Positions 34,775 to 45,041 are shown, numbered from the stretch's first letter. The stretch: DNA of 64,000 nt from Pelistega ratti (GCF_009833965.1 NZ_CP047165.1:930001-994000); one strand, 5' to 3'. Program-made: numbers and translations. The notes: generated by a model from the letters alone, not told the origin.

Positions 34775-35667
34775 TATTTTTCCTTATCCGTTGGAATAGT
34801 TGTCCATGCACGTCTCGCCTGTGCGGCAGTCGATAACCATTGGTAAATTTGGTCCGCATCCTTATTTTCTAATAATGTACGAATACGGTGAAACTCTTTT
34901 TCAAAGGCATTCATCTGCGCTAACATAGCTTCTTGATTACTTAAAAAAATATCACGCCACATCTCTGGTGAACCAGCTGCAATCCTTGTAAAATCACGAA
35001 AACCAGTTCCACCCATATGTAATGCCTGACGACGTACAGCATCAGACTCCATAAAGGACATATAACTTGCCGCTAAAAAATGAGGGAAATGGCTTACTGC
35101 CGCAAAAATATCATCATGGTCTTTTGCTTGATCTAACAATTGTACATTTGCTCCACAGGCTTCCCATAAAGCCTGCATCCATGCGACATCTTCGGATTTA
35201 TTTTCAGCTAAAGGTGTGATAATGACATTTCTTTCATGAAAAAGCGTTGCAAAAGCTGCAGCAGGTCCTGATGAATGTGAACCTGCAATAGGGTGAGAAG
35301 GAATAAATTGTGCAATCTTCTCTTTAAATGCTATTTTTGCCCATTGAATCACCTCTGCTTTTGTACTACCCACATCACAGACAATGGCTTTATCATTCAA
35401 TACAGGAGCTAATACCTCTGCAACCGATAAAAAGGCTTTAACTGGTGTCGCAATCATAATGACATCAGCAACCTTACCCATTTCTTCAATCGTTACGATA
35501 GCATCAATAATACCAAGATCTTTAGCTTGTTGAATACTTTGTTGATCTCGTCCATAACCAATGACATTTTCCACTAACCCAGCTTTTTTTAGTGCTAAGG
35601 CAAAAGAGCCACCAATTAAACCAACCCCTATAATCCCCAAGGTATTTATTTTTTGTATTTCCTGCAT
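34774..35667 (-). CDS. tyrA: Prephenate dehydrogenase
   Basis: NAD(P)-dependent enzyme converting prephenate to 4-hydroxyphenylpyruvate for tyrosine. 297 aa. The Rossmann motif [20 protein letters not shown] (about 11-30) and the active-site [14 protein letters not shown] (about 122-136) are present; there is no fused chorismate mutase or ACT domain. It lies 8 bases after pheA and overlaps aroA by one base. The order pheA-tyrA-aroA is typical of Betaproteobacteria. Confidence 0.95.
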   Translation of the reverse strand: MQEIQKINTLGIIGVGLIGGSFALALKKAGLVENVIGYGRDQQSIQQAKDLGIIDAIVTIEEMGKVADVIMIATPVKAFLSVAEVLAPVLNDKAIVCDVGSTKAEVIQWAKIAFKEKIAQFIPSHPIAGSHSSGPAAAFATLFHERNVIITPLAENKSEDVAWMQALWEACGANVQLLDQAKDHDDIFAAVSHFPHFLAASYMSFMESDAVRRQALHMGGTGFRDFTRIAAGSPEMWRDIFLSNQEAMLAQMNAFEKEFHRIRTLLENKDADQIYQWLSTAAQARRAWTTIPTDKEK

Positions 35668-35675
35668 CTTCTATC

Positions 35676-36773
35676 CTATTGCATGGGGTATGAGCCTAGT
35701 AATTTAAAGAAAGAAGATTGTTCTTTCAACTCTTCTAGTGCCTTAGCAACGGGTTCATCTAAATAATGCCCCAAAATATCTACATAGAAATAGTATTCCC
35801 ATTGTCCTGTACGAGCAGGTCTTGACTCAAATCGTCGCATAGAAACTTGATGTTTAGCAAAAGGCGAGATCATATCATAAACCGCCCCTGCTCTATTGGG
35901 TACGGCAAATATAAGACTGGTTTGGTCATTACCACTGGGTAGTACATCTATCTTACCAATCGCTAAGAAGCGTGTTTTATTATTGGCATCATCTTGAATA
36001 CCCTCAACCACTACGGTTAGTCCATACAGCATCGCTGCTTGCATACCGGCAATAGCTACACAAGTAGGATCTTCGGATGCCAATCGAGCTGCTTCTGAAT
36101 TGCTTGCTGCTGGTACACGCTCAAGATGTGGATAATTTCTTGTGATCCAATGATGACATTGTGCAAGTGCTTGAGGATGACCTAGTAATCGGGTAACTTG
36201 GCTTAAATCACCTGTTTTATGTAAGAGACAATGACTAATTGGTAATGTCCGTTCACCATGCACTTTAACCGTACTCGATAAAAGTAGATCCTGTGTACGA
36301 TTCACCGCTCCCTCAGTGGAATTCTCTATCGGTACCATACCCACATTAGCACGTCCTGTTTCAACCACATGGAATACTTCATCAAAGGATTCGCAAGGCA
36401 TTTTCTGGATAGCATGACCATAATACGATAATGCTGCTTGCTCAGAAAAAGACCCCTCTGGCCCTAAATATGCCACGACAAGACCACGTTCTAAACCACG
36501 GCAAGCCGAGATAATTTCACTCCATACCGCTTGAACCGAACTTTCAGGAAAAATCTTCCGTGCATTTAGTGCCTGTAAACGGCGAATAATCTGGGCTTCT
36601 CGCTCTGGTTTTAGAATAGTATCTCTTTCACCAAATGAATGCTTTACTTCACCAACAGTAACAGCGACTTGCGCTCGTTCATTCAGCAAGGCTAATAACT
36701 GCTCATCAATTTCATCAATTCGTTGCCGAAGTGGTAATAATTCAGCCTGTAATTGCTTTTGCTTATTATCCAT
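35676..36773 (-). CDS. pheA: Bifunctional chorismate mutase / prephenate dehydratase
   Basis: Makes phenylpyruvate from chorismate in two steps. Domain order: AroQ chorismate mutase (about 5-90, LLPLRQRIDEIDEQLLALLN), prephenate dehydratase (about 95-275, VAYLGPEGSFSEQAAL and the NKTRFLAI end) and an ACT regulatory domain (about 285-360, with the ESRP-type sequence FESRPARTGQWEYYFYVD) for phenylalanine feedback. I use ATG 36773, overlapping serC by 8 bases; an in-frame TTG four codons upstream is less likely. 365 aa is the usual size. Confidence 0.95.
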   Translation of the reverse strand: MDNKQKQLQAELLPLRQRIDEIDEQLLALLNERAQVAVTVGEVKHSFGERDTILKPEREAQIIRRLQALNARKIFPESSVQAVWSEIISACRGLERGLVVAYLGPEGSFSEQAALSYYGHAIQKMPCESFDEVFHVVETGRANVGMVPIENSTEGAVNRTQDLLLSSTVKVHGERTLPISHCLLHKTGDLSQVTRLLGHPQALAQCHHWITRNYPHLERVPAASNSEAARLASEDPTCVAIAGMQAAMLYGLTVVVEGIQDDANNKTRFLAIGKIDVLPSGNDQTSLIFAVPNRAGAVYDMISPFAKHQVSMRRFESRPARTGQWEYYFYVDILGHYLDEPVAKALEELKEQSSFFKLLGSYPMQ

Positions 36774-37893
36774 GGGTACGCTCAAACTCTTTCATAAAAT
36801 CAACTAAGGCTTTAACACCCTCTATTGGCATAGCATTGTAAATAGAGGCACGGATACCACCCACTGATTTATGTCCTTTAAGGTTAAATAATCCTGCTTG
36901 TTTTGCTTCTTGCAAGAAAGTATTGGTTAAGCCTTCATCTGCCAATACAAACGGAACATTCATACGTGAACGATAAGTAGGGTGAATTTTATTAATATAA
37001 AAAGCACTTGCATCTAGTGCGGTATAAAGATAATCAGCTTTTTCTTTATTTTTCTGCTCTATAACCGCTAATCCACCTTGCTTTAATAACCATTTAAAGA
37101 CCAAACCACACATATAAATAGGGTAACATGGAGGGGTATTAAAGCGTGAACGCTCTGCGGCTACATTGGCATAATCGAAAGCAGATGGACAACTTGGCAT
37201 ACTATGTCCAAGTAAATCTCGTTTCACAATAACCACCGTTACCCCTGCAGGCCCCGCATTTTTTTGTGCCCCGGCATAAATCATACCTGTTTTAGTCACA
37301 TCAAAAGGGCGTGATAAAAAATGAGAAGACATATCCAATGCTAGAGGCACTTCTGATGCACCTAATGATCCCATATCAGGTAATTCATGTAACTCAATAC
37401 CATCTATCGTTTCATTTGTACAAAGATGAAGATAAGAGGCATCAGGGTTTACTTTCCATTCATTAAAGGCAGGTACCCAACATTTAGCGCCATAGACTTT
37501 ACCATCTATTTCTCGCTCTTGTGCATTATTAGCGACAATATTACCTTGACCATAACGCAACCCTTCTTTATAAGTTTTATTTGACCATGTCCCCAATCCG
37601 GCATAATCTGCTGTATGGGCTGGGCGAGAATAAAGTAAGTTCATGGGTAATAAAGCATTCTGTGCCGTTGCACCGCCTTGCATAAACATCACTGCATAAT
37701 CATCAGGAATAGAAAGTAATGTTCGCAAATCCTCTTCTGCTTCATCACAAATTTGTGTAAACTCTGCTCCACGATGGCTCATTTCCATTACAGAAATACC
37801 ACAGCCATGCCAATCCATCATTTCAGCCGCAGCCGTTTCTAATACTTCTGTTGGCAATTTAGAAGGACCAGCAGAGAAATTCCATATCGTCAT
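36766..37893 (-). CDS. serC: Phosphoserine aminotransferase
   Basis: PLP enzyme of serine and pyridoxal phosphate synthesis. 375 aa. The start NFSAGPSKLP, the phosphate-cup GGATAQN and the PLP lysine in GMIYAGAQKNAGPAGVTVVI (about 187-206) are intact, with FLKGHKSVGG-type end seen as FNLKGHKSVGGIRASIYNAM. It is the first gene of the operon serC-pheA-tyrA-aroA-cmk and follows gyrA after the 160-base spacer that contains a terminator. AAGGAAGATTCAA before the ATG serves as ribosome binding site. Confidence 0.97.
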   Translation of the reverse strand: MTIWNFSAGPSKLPTEVLETAAAEMMDWHGCGISVMEMSHRGAEFTQICDEAEEDLRTLLSIPDDYAVMFMQGGATAQNALLPMNLLYSRPAHTADYAGLGTWSNKTYKEGLRYGQGNIVANNAQEREIDGKVYGAKCWVPAFNEWKVNPDASYLHLCTNETIDGIELHELPDMGSLGASEVPLALDMSSHFLSRPFDVTKTGMIYAGAQKNAGPAGVTVVIVKRDLLGHSMPSCPSAFDYANVAAERSRFNTPPCYPIYMCGLVFKWLLKQGGLAVIEQKNKEKADYLYTALDASAFYINKIHPTYRSRMNVPFVLADEGLTNTFLQEAKQAGLFNLKGHKSVGGIRASIYNAMPIEGVKALVDFMKEFERTHG

Positions 37894-38000
37894 TTGAATC
37901 TTCCTTTTATCTTTGCTTTAGGGTTAAAGTATTTAAACAACCCTATATTTGCTATTGATTGAATAACTCCATCATAGCAAAAAAATACAATGTATAGATA

Positions 38001-38038
38001 AAAAAACGGGTGTATATTCTCTGATATACACCCGTTTT
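38001..38038 (-). terminator. Terminator after gyrA (bidirectional structure)
   Basis: A 15-bp stem AAAACGGGTGTATAT (38003-38017) with ATATACACCCGTTTT (38024-38038), loop of 6. Read on the minus strand it ends in a T run (the A run at 38001-38006), 16 bases past the gyrA stop. Confidence 0.92.
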
Positions 38039-38053
38039 ATCTTTTAAAAGTAT

Positions 38054-40732
38054 TTATGCTTCAGTATCCGTTGATGGGGATTCAACAGCCTCTGTTGCAT
38101 TTTGTTCTTCTCCAGTAGTATCTACTCCATCGTCTATCTCTTCATCCGCATCAGATTCGGCCACACGGCGAATACCTGAAAGCACTGTGCCTTCATCCAC
38201 CCTAATAAGGGTAACACCTTGTGTAGCACGTCCCATTTCACGAATTTGATCAACTTTGGTTCGTACTAATACACCACCTGTTGTAATCATCATAATTTCA
38301 TCGCTTGGATTCACTAATACAGCAGCAACTACTTTACCATTACGTTCTGATGTTTGAATAGCAATCATCCCCTTAGTACCACGACTATGACGTGTATATT
38401 CTGTGATAGATGTCCGCTTACCAAAGCCATTCTCTGTTGCAGTGAGAACACTCTGTTCTTCACTTTCAGCAACTAGCATAGAAATAACTGACTGCCCTTC
38501 TTCAAGGTTCATACCTCGCACACCGCGCGCAGTACGTCCCATCGAACGAACATCATTCTCATCAAAACGAACTGCCTTACCTGCATCAGAGAACAGCATC
38601 ACATCATGCTTGCCATCTGTTAATTCCGCCCCAATAAGGTAATCCCCCTCATCTAAAGTCACTGCAATAATACCAGCCTTACGTGGATTAGAGAAATCAG
38701 ACAATGGGGTTTTCTTCACCGTACCTTGTGAAGTTGCCATAAAGATATAATGGTCATCAGAGAATTCTTTAACAGGTAGAACAACGGTAATACGCTCTCC
38801 ATCCATTAAGTTGAAAAGATTAACAATTGGTTTACCCCGTGATGTGCGTGTACCTTGTGGCACTTCCCATACTTTTAGCCAGTACACACGGCCATGGTTC
38901 GAGAAGCACAAGAGATAATCATGCGTATTGGCGATAAACAGCTGATCAATCCAATCATCTTCCTTCATCGCTGTTGCTTGTTTACCTCGACCACCACGTT
39001 TTTGTGCACGATATTCTGATAGCGGCTGGCTCTTGATATAACCACTATTAGACATCGTTACTACCATATCAGTCGGTGTAATTAAATCTTCTGTATCTAA
39101 CTCACCACCATTAAATTCAATTTGTGAACGACGTGCATCCTTGGTTTTAAGTGCAAATTCATTTTTGATAAAGGTTAACTCATCTGCAATAATCGCGGTA
39201 ATACGCTCAGGCTTGGCAAGAATATCTAGCAAATCTTCGATCACCTTCATGGCTTCTTCGTATTCTTGAATGATTTTATCTTGTTCTAAGCCTGTTAAGC
39301 GGCGTAAGCTCATGGCTAAAATACCATCTGTTTGCTCTTTGCTAAGACGATAGAAGCCATCATCTTGTAAACCAAATTCAGCCCCCATACCTTCAGGACG
39401 GTAAGCCGCTAAACCACCTAGAATATTATCAGCAGCAACACCTTGTAAAAGTCCACGTACTAAAGTTGATTCCCATGTACGCTCCATTAATCGGTCTCTC
39501 GCAATCTCTGGATTAGGTGATGAACGAATAATAGCAATAAATTCATCAATATTCGCCAATGCAACGGCTAAACCCTCTAGGATATGCCCTTTTTTACGTG
39601 CTTCACGAAGACGGAAAATTGTACGACGTGTAACCACTTCACGGCGATGCTGCAAGAAGTAATCAACTAATTGTTTAAGATTCAACAATCGAGGCTGACC
39701 ATCAACCAGCGCTACCAGATTCATACCAAAGGTATCTTGCAACTGTGTATGCTTAAAGAGATTATTGAGTACCACTTCTGGTACTTCCCCTCGTTTAAGC
39801 TCGATGACTAAACGCATACCATCTTTATCTGATTCATCGCGAATATCAGAGATACCCTCAATACGCTTATCATTGACTAGCTCTGCAATTTTTTCTTGAA
39901 GATTTTTCTTATTCACTTGGTAAGGAATATCATCAACAATAATCGCTTGACGATTGCCTTTATCCATTTCTTCAAAATGTGTTTTGGCACGCATGACCAC
40001 ACGACCACGACCCGTACGATAGCCTTCACGGACACCGCTCATACCGTAGATAATGCCACCTGTCGGGAAGTCTGGAGCAGGAATTAATTCGATCAATTCA
40101 TCTACTGTACACTGTGGGTTACGCAGACAATACAAACAACCATCAATCACTTCACTTAGGTTATGTGGCGGAATATTGGTTGCCATACCTACCGCAATAC
40201 CAGAACTACCATTGACGAGAAGATTAGGAAGTTTTGTCGGTAACAGCCTAGGTTCTTCTTCACTACCATCATAGTTAGGGCCAAAATCAACGGTTTCCTC
40301 ATCGATATCTTCTAGCATTTGATGAGCGATTTTAGACAAGCGAATCTCGGTATAACGCATTGCCGCAGCACTATCACCATCAATTGAGCCAAAGTTACCC
40401 TGTCCATCAACAAGCATATAGCGCAAAGAAAAGTCTTGAGCCATACGAACAATGGTATCGTACACTGCCTGATCACCGTGAGGATGGTACTTACCGATAA
40501 CATCACCCACAATACGAGCAGATTTTTTGTAAGCACTGTTCCAACTATTATTGAGTTTATCCATCGCATATAAAACACGACGATGCACGGGTTTAAGACC
40601 ATCGCGCACATCAGGCAAAGCACGCCCAACAATAACACTCATTGAATAGCTTAGATAACTACGGCGCATTTCCTCTTCGAGAGAAACAGGCAACGTTTCC
40701 TTGGCAAAAGACTCGATATTATTTGAATCCAT
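38054..40732 (-). CDS. gyrA: DNA gyrase subunit A
   Basis: Breakage-reunion subunit of gyrase. 892 aa from ATG 40732; a GTG at 40741 three codons upstream has a slightly better placed AGGA and cannot be excluded. The catalytic Tyr is in [11 protein letters not shown] (Tyr at about 127). The quinolone region reads [20 protein letters not shown], with Gln where E. coli has Ser83. The C-terminal beta-pinwheel has the GyrA box QKRGGRGK (about 580-590). The acidic tail ([18 protein letters not shown]) is longer than in E. coli. It lies upstream of serC as in Bordetella. Confidence 0.97.
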   Translation of the reverse strand: MDSNNIESFAKETLPVSLEEEMRRSYLSYSMSVIVGRALPDVRDGLKPVHRRVLYAMDKLNNSWNSAYKKSARIVGDVIGKYHPHGDQAVYDTIVRMAQDFSLRYMLVDGQGNFGSIDGDSAAAMRYTEIRLSKIAHQMLEDIDEETVDFGPNYDGSEEEPRLLPTKLPNLLVNGSSGIAVGMATNIPPHNLSEVIDGCLYCLRNPQCTVDELIELIPAPDFPTGGIIYGMSGVREGYRTGRGRVVMRAKTHFEEMDKGNRQAIIVDDIPYQVNKKNLQEKIAELVNDKRIEGISDIRDESDKDGMRLVIELKRGEVPEVVLNNLFKHTQLQDTFGMNLVALVDGQPRLLNLKQLVDYFLQHRREVVTRRTIFRLREARKKGHILEGLAVALANIDEFIAIIRSSPNPEIARDRLMERTWESTLVRGLLQGVAADNILGGLAAYRPEGMGAEFGLQDDGFYRLSKEQTDGILAMSLRRLTGLEQDKIIQEYEEAMKVIEDLLDILAKPERITAIIADELTFIKNEFALKTKDARRSQIEFNGGELDTEDLITPTDMVVTMSNSGYIKSQPLSEYRAQKRGGRGKQATAMKEDDWIDQLFIANTHDYLLCFSNHGRVYWLKVWEVPQGTRTSRGKPIVNLFNLMDGERITVVLPVKEFSDDHYIFMATSQGTVKKTPLSDFSNPRKAGIIAVTLDEGDYLIGAELTDGKHDVMLFSDAGKAVRFDENDVRSMGRTARGVRGMNLEEGQSVISMLVAESEEQSVLTATENGFGKRTSITEYTRHSRGTKGMIAIQTSERNGKVVAAVLVNPSDEIMMITTGGVLVRTKVDQIREMGRATQGVTLIRVDEGTVLSGIRRVAESDADEEIDDGVDTTGEEQNATEAVESPSTDTEA

Positions 40733-40741
40733 ATTATTCAC

Positions 40742-41268
40742 TTATTGCTTATTCCTGTTGTATAAAAACAGTTTATCTTTAAAGATAAAACGTCACTAAA
40801 ACATTGATTTTACCATTGTTCTGGCATGGAATTCAGTCTGTATAAAAGGGAAAAGAAATTTAGAGCTAGTTAATATTTTATTTTCTCCTTATTGATATTC
40901 CCTACTCAATTCATCTCTCCACGCACCTTTGCACAAGAATATTTTCTATACCAAACGATAAAATGTATAAAAAAGCACTTTTTTATAAACTGAAAGATAT
41001 GTTTTACTCACAAGCACTTATTATGTTATGTTGCCATTAAACAACAAATATGGTATAAAAACAACAATTCTCTCAAATACCTTTATAAATCTAGCTCTTA
41101 TTTTCTGTAAAATCTCAAGAAATCACTTAATATGATTAAGAGAATACAGGGAATCCCTTCAAATGTTTTGAAACACAGCTAAAGGATTGTTATACTAACC
41201 CTGATTTCCATTCTGCGGCATATCGCTGCGAGTCAATTTTTTAGCTACTTAGCTCATCGAGGAGAAAT
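40742..41268. other. Divergent spacer gyrA / ompA
   Basis: 527 bp of AT-rich DNA with promoters for both neighbours. Apart from the ompA promoter listed separately I see no RNA gene or coding frame. The gyrA promoter was not identified with confidence. Confidence 0.4.
41168..41196 (+). promoter_or_regulatory. Strong sigma-70 promoter of the ompA-like gene
   Basis: TTGAAA (41168-41173), a 17-base spacer, and TATACT (41191-41196), close to consensus. Transcription would start near 41203, giving a leader of about 65 nt before a GAGGAGAAAT ribosome binding site. Confidence 0.75.
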
Positions 41269-41835
41269 ATGAACAAGCCCTCTAAATTCGCATTAGCAAT
41301 CGCCGTTGCATTATCTGCATCTGCTAGCATTGCTTCAGCTCAAACAGTGGACAACTGGGTTAATCCATACGGTCAAGTATGGATGAACGGCACAAACGAA
41401 CACTGCTGGAGAGATAACAACTGGACACCAGCTACTGCAGCACAAGGTTGTGGTGCTGAAGCCGCTCCAGAAGTAACAGCAAGTAAAGTTACTTTCAATG
41501 CTGATACATTCTTTGATTTCGACCGTGCCACTCTAAAACCTGAAGGTCGTAATATTCTTGATCAAGTTGCTGCTCAAGTTCAACAACTTAACCTAGAATC
41601 ATTAATCGCTGTAGGCCACACTGACTCTGTTGGTGCTGATGCTTACAACCAACGTTTATCTGAGCGTCGTGCAGCTTCTGTTAAACAATACTTAGTGTCT
41701 AAAGGTATTCCAGCAGAACAAATTATCGCTTCTGGTCGTGGCGAATCTCAACCTGTAGCATCTAACGCTACTCGTGAAGGTCGTGCTAAAAACCGTCGCG
41801 TAGAAATCGAAATCGTTGGTACACCACGTAAATAA
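41269..41835 (+). CDS. OmpA-family peptidoglycan-binding outer membrane protein
   Basis: 188-aa exported protein. The signal peptide (residues 1-24, cleavage after SIASA) is followed by a short segment with Cys residues (HCWRDNNW and QGCGAE). The OmpA C-terminal domain spans about 70-185, with the peptidoglycan-binding motif TDSVGADAYNQRLSERRA and NRRVEI. There is no N-terminal beta-barrel, so it resembles the small OmpA-like proteins of Alcaligenaceae (the BP0943/Omp type) rather than E. coli OmpA. Strong promoter, ribosome site and codon bias point to an abundant protein. It is monocistronic. Confidence 0.92.
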   Translation: MNKPSKFALAIAVALSASASIASAQTVDNWVNPYGQVWMNGTNEHCWRDNNWTPATAAQGCGAEAAPEVTASKVTFNADTFFDFDRATLKPEGRNILDQVAAQVQQLNLESLIAVGHTDSVGADAYNQRLSERRAASVKQYLVSKGIPAEQIIASGRGESQPVASNATREGRAKNRRVEIEIVGTPRK

Positions 41836-41860
41836 TCATTTTTGATTATATGATTTCTGG

Positions 41861-41885
41861 AAGACCCCTTATTGGGGTCTTTTTT
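41861..41885 (+). terminator. Terminator after the ompA-like gene
   Basis: Stem AAGACCCC (41861-41868) and GGGGTCTT (41874-41881), loop TTATT, then T run. Confidence 0.95.
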
Positions 41886-42134
41886 ATTATCCAAATTAGG
41901 GTTTTATAGCTTACTTTTAGCATAAATCACTTATAAAAGTTATACAAACAATACTCAAATACTTTTACCTTAAAGCTTAAAATTTTTATATCTATACTAT
42001 ACCAACATCTTATCCAAGTTAGATATATCTTATAAATATAAAAGAGTTTTACACACTAAAATCAATAAAGTGTCCAGAAGAAATAATGGAATATGGTAAA
42101 ATCAGACCTTATTTAGTCTCTACATTTCATTGCT

Positions 42135-42833
42135 ATGCAAAACGTTAATCAAGCCGAAATTGATAAATTCAGTGCTATTGCCTCCAAATGGTGGGATCCA
42201 GAAAGTGAATTTAAGCCACTGCATGATATTAATCCACTACGTTTACAATGGATTGAAGAGCAAGTCGGTAAACCATTACAAGGTTTGCGTATTTTAGATA
42301 TTGGTTGTGGTGGTGGTATTCTCGCAGAAAGCCTGGCTAAAAAAGGGGCTACTGTCACTGGGATTGACCTAGCACAACAATCACTTACGGTTGCCAGACT
42401 ACATAGTCTTGAAAGTGGTGTTAAAGTTGATTATCAATGTATTTCTGCGGAAGACTTTGCAGAACAGCACCCCGAGCAATTTGATATTGTTACTTGCATG
42501 GAAATGCTAGAGCACGTGCCTAATCCTGCTTCTATTATCCAAGCTTGCCAAAAATTGGTTAAACCGAATGGTTATGTTTTCTTTTCAACTATTAATCGTA
42601 ATCGTAAGGCACAAGCATTAGCCATTATCGCAGCTGAATATATTTTAAAAATGGTACCCAAAGGGACTCACCATTACGAATCCTTTATCAAACCAAGTGA
42701 ATTAATGCGTATGGCTCATCATGCAGGATTATATTTACAATCACTCAAAGGATTAGAATACCACCCTCTTCGTCAAGTATTTTTTCTTTCTGACGATACT
42801 TCTGTCAACTATCTACTATCAACTCGTAAATGA
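42135..42833 (+). CDS. ubiG: Ubiquinone biosynthesis O-methyltransferase
   Basis: SAM-dependent enzyme for both O-methylations in ubiquinone synthesis, membrane-associated in the Ubi complex. 232 aa. The family start VNQAEIDKFSAIASKWWDP, SAM motif ILDIGCGGGILAESLAKKGA (about 54-73), the acidic loop GIDLA and the post-motif FDIVTCMEMLEHVPNP are all present. It overlaps gph by 4 bases; the ubiG-gph pair is a conserved arrangement. 299 bp of spacer precede it, with no feature beyond the ompA terminator. Confidence 0.97.
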   Translation: MQNVNQAEIDKFSAIASKWWDPESEFKPLHDINPLRLQWIEEQVGKPLQGLRILDIGCGGGILAESLAKKGATVTGIDLAQQSLTVARLHSLESGVKVDYQCISAEDFAEQHPEQFDIVTCMEMLEHVPNPASIIQACQKLVKPNGYVFFSTINRNRKAQALAIIAAEYILKMVPKGTHHYESFIKPSELMRMAHHAGLYLQSLKGLEYHPLRQVFFLSDDTSVNYLLSTRK

Positions 42834-43510
42834 TACAAGCCGTTTTTTTTGATTTTGATGGCACTTTAGCCGATACGGCACCCGACTTAGTCAATGCTGC
42901 CAACCAACAACGTCTTTATGCAGGACTTTCTCCGCTTCCCTTTGAAGCACTACGCTCTTCCTCTTCTCAAGGAGCAATCGGTTTACTTAAAACTGCTTTA
43001 AATCTAACACCAGAAGATCCCTTATATGAAGCAACAAGAGAGCAATTTATCCTTGATTACACCAAATGTATGACAGATAAGACGGCTTTATTTGATGGTA
43101 TTGATACGCTTCTCACCACTTTAGAAGAAAAGGGATTACGTTGGGGGATTGTCACCAATAAAGCCGAAAGACTATCTTTCCCTATCTTCCGTCATCTTAA
43201 TCTTGAACAACGTAGCGCTGCTAATATCTGCGGCGATACGGCTGCTCGTCCTAAACCCTATGCAGATCCACTACTACTCGCTGCTGAAAAAGCTGGTGTG
43301 TTACCAGCCCATTGTATCTATGTAGGTGATGATGAACGTGATATTCAAGCAGGAAAAGCAGCAGGCATGAAAACAATTGCCGTAACCTATGGTTATAGCC
43401 CTACCCCTGAACTGATTCCACAGTGGGGGGCTGATATTATTGTCGATTCACCAGATGCTTTATTAGCCACTATCCTAGGCATGGTAGATACACCTATTCA
43501 GTCAGTATAG
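42830..43510 (+). CDS. gph: Phosphoglycolate phosphatase (HAD family)
   Basis: HAD-superfamily phosphatase that removes 2-phosphoglycolate and may also act on other phosphates. 226 aa. Motif I FFDFDGTLADTAPDL (Asp8, Asp10), motif II IVTNK (about 107-111), Lys in TAARPKPYADPL and motif IV YVGDDERDIQAGKAAGM are intact. The cap domain is of the C1 helical type. Its ATG overlaps the ubiG stop, so the two are translationally coupled. Confidence 0.93.
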   Translation: MIQAVFFDFDGTLADTAPDLVNAANQQRLYAGLSPLPFEALRSSSSQGAIGLLKTALNLTPEDPLYEATREQFILDYTKCMTDKTALFDGIDTLLTTLEEKGLRWGIVTNKAERLSFPIFRHLNLEQRSAANICGDTAARPKPYADPLLLAAEKAGVLPAHCIYVGDDERDIQAGKAAGMKTIAVTYGYSPTPELIPQWGADIIVDSPDALLATILGMVDTPIQSV

Positions 43511-43879
43511 GGTTTAACTATTCAAATTTGAAGTGTAGTATTTTAAATAAATAACAAGTTGATTACCTAAGATGTAAACAATACCAGTTTATTCCACATC
43601 CAAAATAATAAGTATTACACTTCATTTTTAAATGACATGAAAACTACCTCTATAAGCTAGATATATTACTCACTATCTTTGTAGTATCACTCATGCTATG
43701 ACATACCATTTTCTATTTTATCCTCTCTTTTTTGACTAAAAACACAAACATTTCCCTATACAAATCCATACAAATCTACTCACTTTCTCATTTTACTATA
43801 GCAAAAAAACAACACTTAAAAAGTGTTCTATCTTGTTTAAACCCTTTTCTATTTCCTTTTTAATCTTTTTATACTAAGA
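43511..43879. other. Spacer between gph and ssrA
   Basis: Contains the MITE-like element at 43529-43624, a small hairpin (AACACTT 43811-43817 with AAGTGTT 43821-43827) and the ssrA promoter region. The TATACT at 43870-43875 is a good -10, but the -35 position is poor. No coding frame. Confidence 0.45.
43529..43624. mobile_element. MITE-like element, 96 bp
   Basis: Ends TGAAGTGTAGTA (43529-43540) and TATTACACTTCA (43613-43624) are an 11 of 12 inverted repeat. Internal TTGATTACC and TTTTAAATA recall the shorter elements at 10925 and 29727. It carries no coding capacity. Confidence 0.5.
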
Positions 43880-44168
43880 TGGGAGATAAGCTGTATATCT
43901 AGTCGACTGACAGATTTCTGGACGCGGGTTCAACTCCCGCCGTCTCCACCACTAGTACATGAGGTAATCGTGTTTTAATGAGGGGGACGTATTGGTTTCG
44001 ACAGGGGTAAATAGGAAGATTGGCAGCCGGTAGGCGATGACCGTAAATCAAGCAAATCTTATAAATGCAAACGATGAAAGTTACGCATTAGCCGCCTAAT
44101 GAAAGGCCGCTAGGAGTGTGATTCACTTGGCAACAGAACGAATCAGGGCAGCTTAGGCTGCCTTTTTT
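43880..44168 (+). ncRNA. ssrA: Transfer-messenger RNA, circularly permuted two-piece form
   Basis: tmRNA for ribosome rescue. The acceptor piece comes first: T-arm GCGGG-TTCAACT-CCCGC (43924-43940), acceptor strand CGTCTCC (43941-43947), A, and encoded CCA (43949-43951). A 31-nt intervening segment follows, then the coding piece starting GGGGACG (43983-43989), which pairs with CGTCTCC (one G-U). It continues ATTGGTTTCGAC, with the tag frame at 44067-44099 encoding ANDESYALAA and a TAA-TGA double stop. The order (3' half before 5' half) is reversed compared with E. coli and matches the betaproteobacterial permuted form. The 5' end of the acceptor piece is approximate. Confidence 0.95.
44147..44168 (+). 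terminator. Terminator of ssrA
   Basis: GGCAGC (44147-44152), loop TTAG, GCTGCC (44157-44162), six T residues. It may also define the 3' end of the coding piece precursor. Confidence 0.92.
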
Positions 44169-44262
44169 AATGCTAAAACCTATTTCAATAACACACAGTT
44201 TTGTTATTTCTAACGAGAACGTGCTACACTTTTACCCTTGCTAGTTCCACACTATATTGGCT

Positions 44263-44922
44263 ATGAATACAGCGTTTATTATTCCTTGTGATTTCAGTCT
44301 CTATCACCCTCATAATCAACATTACCAAGCGTGTAGAGAAACCATTAGTACCCTAAAATATCCTGCATCTGGGATAGGTATTGTCGAGTATGGCGGTTCA
44401 CCCATTGAGCCAAGCATACAAGAATCACTTTTAGAGGATGTCAGTTTTATAGCCGCTTATCAACATGATGAAAAAATCAAAGCACAAATTCAGCAACTAC
44501 CCGAAAAACAGGTAAATACCTTATGTCAAATAGCTGCATTAACATGGTTTTTCTCATTAAGTGAAGCACAAAAGATTTTTCCTCAACCGACTCAAGTGAT
44601 GGTTGTAACACCTGGCGTACAAATAAATTCCGACTTATTTTCACAATTATCTTCACAACAGCAAGAAGATAAATTTATCTTTGCTCCTCCAACTAAAGCC
44701 ACATTACGCCATGAGGATACAGGAGGTGTTTTAATGCAACTAAGTACCACACTATGGGGATTTAATAGCCAACAACTTCCTACCGTTACACAAGTACTTA
44801 ATAAAGCCCTACACTATACCTACCAACGTTTCCTTCAAAATGGCGATATTGATTTAGGACATGCTCTATTCCAATTTATTGATTCAAGTGATATTTTCTT
44901 TATTAATCAATTACCTAAATAA
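44263..44922 (+). CDS. Conserved hypothetical protein
   Basis: 219 aa from ATG 44263 (a TTG two codons upstream is possible; no clear ribosome binding site for either). I do not recognise the family. It starts MNTAFIIPCDFSLYHPHNQH and is predicted soluble and mixed alpha/beta. The pattern FIIPCDFS near the start followed by IGIVEYGGSP is vaguely like the nucleotide-binding strands of GT-A glycosyltransferases, but no DxD motif is in the expected place (only DIDLGHALF late). It is monocistronic between ssrA and prc (opposite strand). Codon use is similar to the core genes, which suggests a resident gene. Confidence 0.6.
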   Translation: MNTAFIIPCDFSLYHPHNQHYQACRETISTLKYPASGIGIVEYGGSPIEPSIQESLLEDVSFIAAYQHDEKIKAQIQQLPEKQVNTLCQIAALTWFFSLSEAQKIFPQPTQVMVVTPGVQINSDLFSQLSSQQQEDKFIFAPPTKATLRHEDTGGVLMQLSTTLWGFNSQQLPTVTQVLNKALHYTYQRFLQNGDIDLGHALFQFIDSSDIFFINQLPK

Positions 44923-44981
44923 AAGTATTTTATAGGGATTTTATAAAACCAGCACATGACACCCTCATAAAATACAAAGAA

Positions 44982-45016
44982 AAAAGGATATAAACATTAC
45001 CTATTTATATCCTTTT
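44982..45016. terminator. Bidirectional terminator between the unknown gene and prc
   Basis: A 13-bp stem AAAAGGATATAAA (44982-44994) with TTTATATCCTTTT (45004-45016), flanked by A and T runs, so it can serve both convergent genes. Confidence 0.85.
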
Positions 45017-45041
45017 AAAAAACGAAGTAATAAAACCAACG

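Noticed and set aside
40469..40471. GyrA Gln at the Ser83 position as acquired quinolone resistance
   Set aside because: As I recall, Gln83 is the native residue in Alcaligenaceae (Q83L is the reported resistance change in Achromobacter), so it is a lineage marker rather than a mutation.
43811..43827. Small hairpin as terminator of gph
   Set aside because: It lacks a T run on the plus strand and lies 300 bp from gph; no minus-strand gene needs it.
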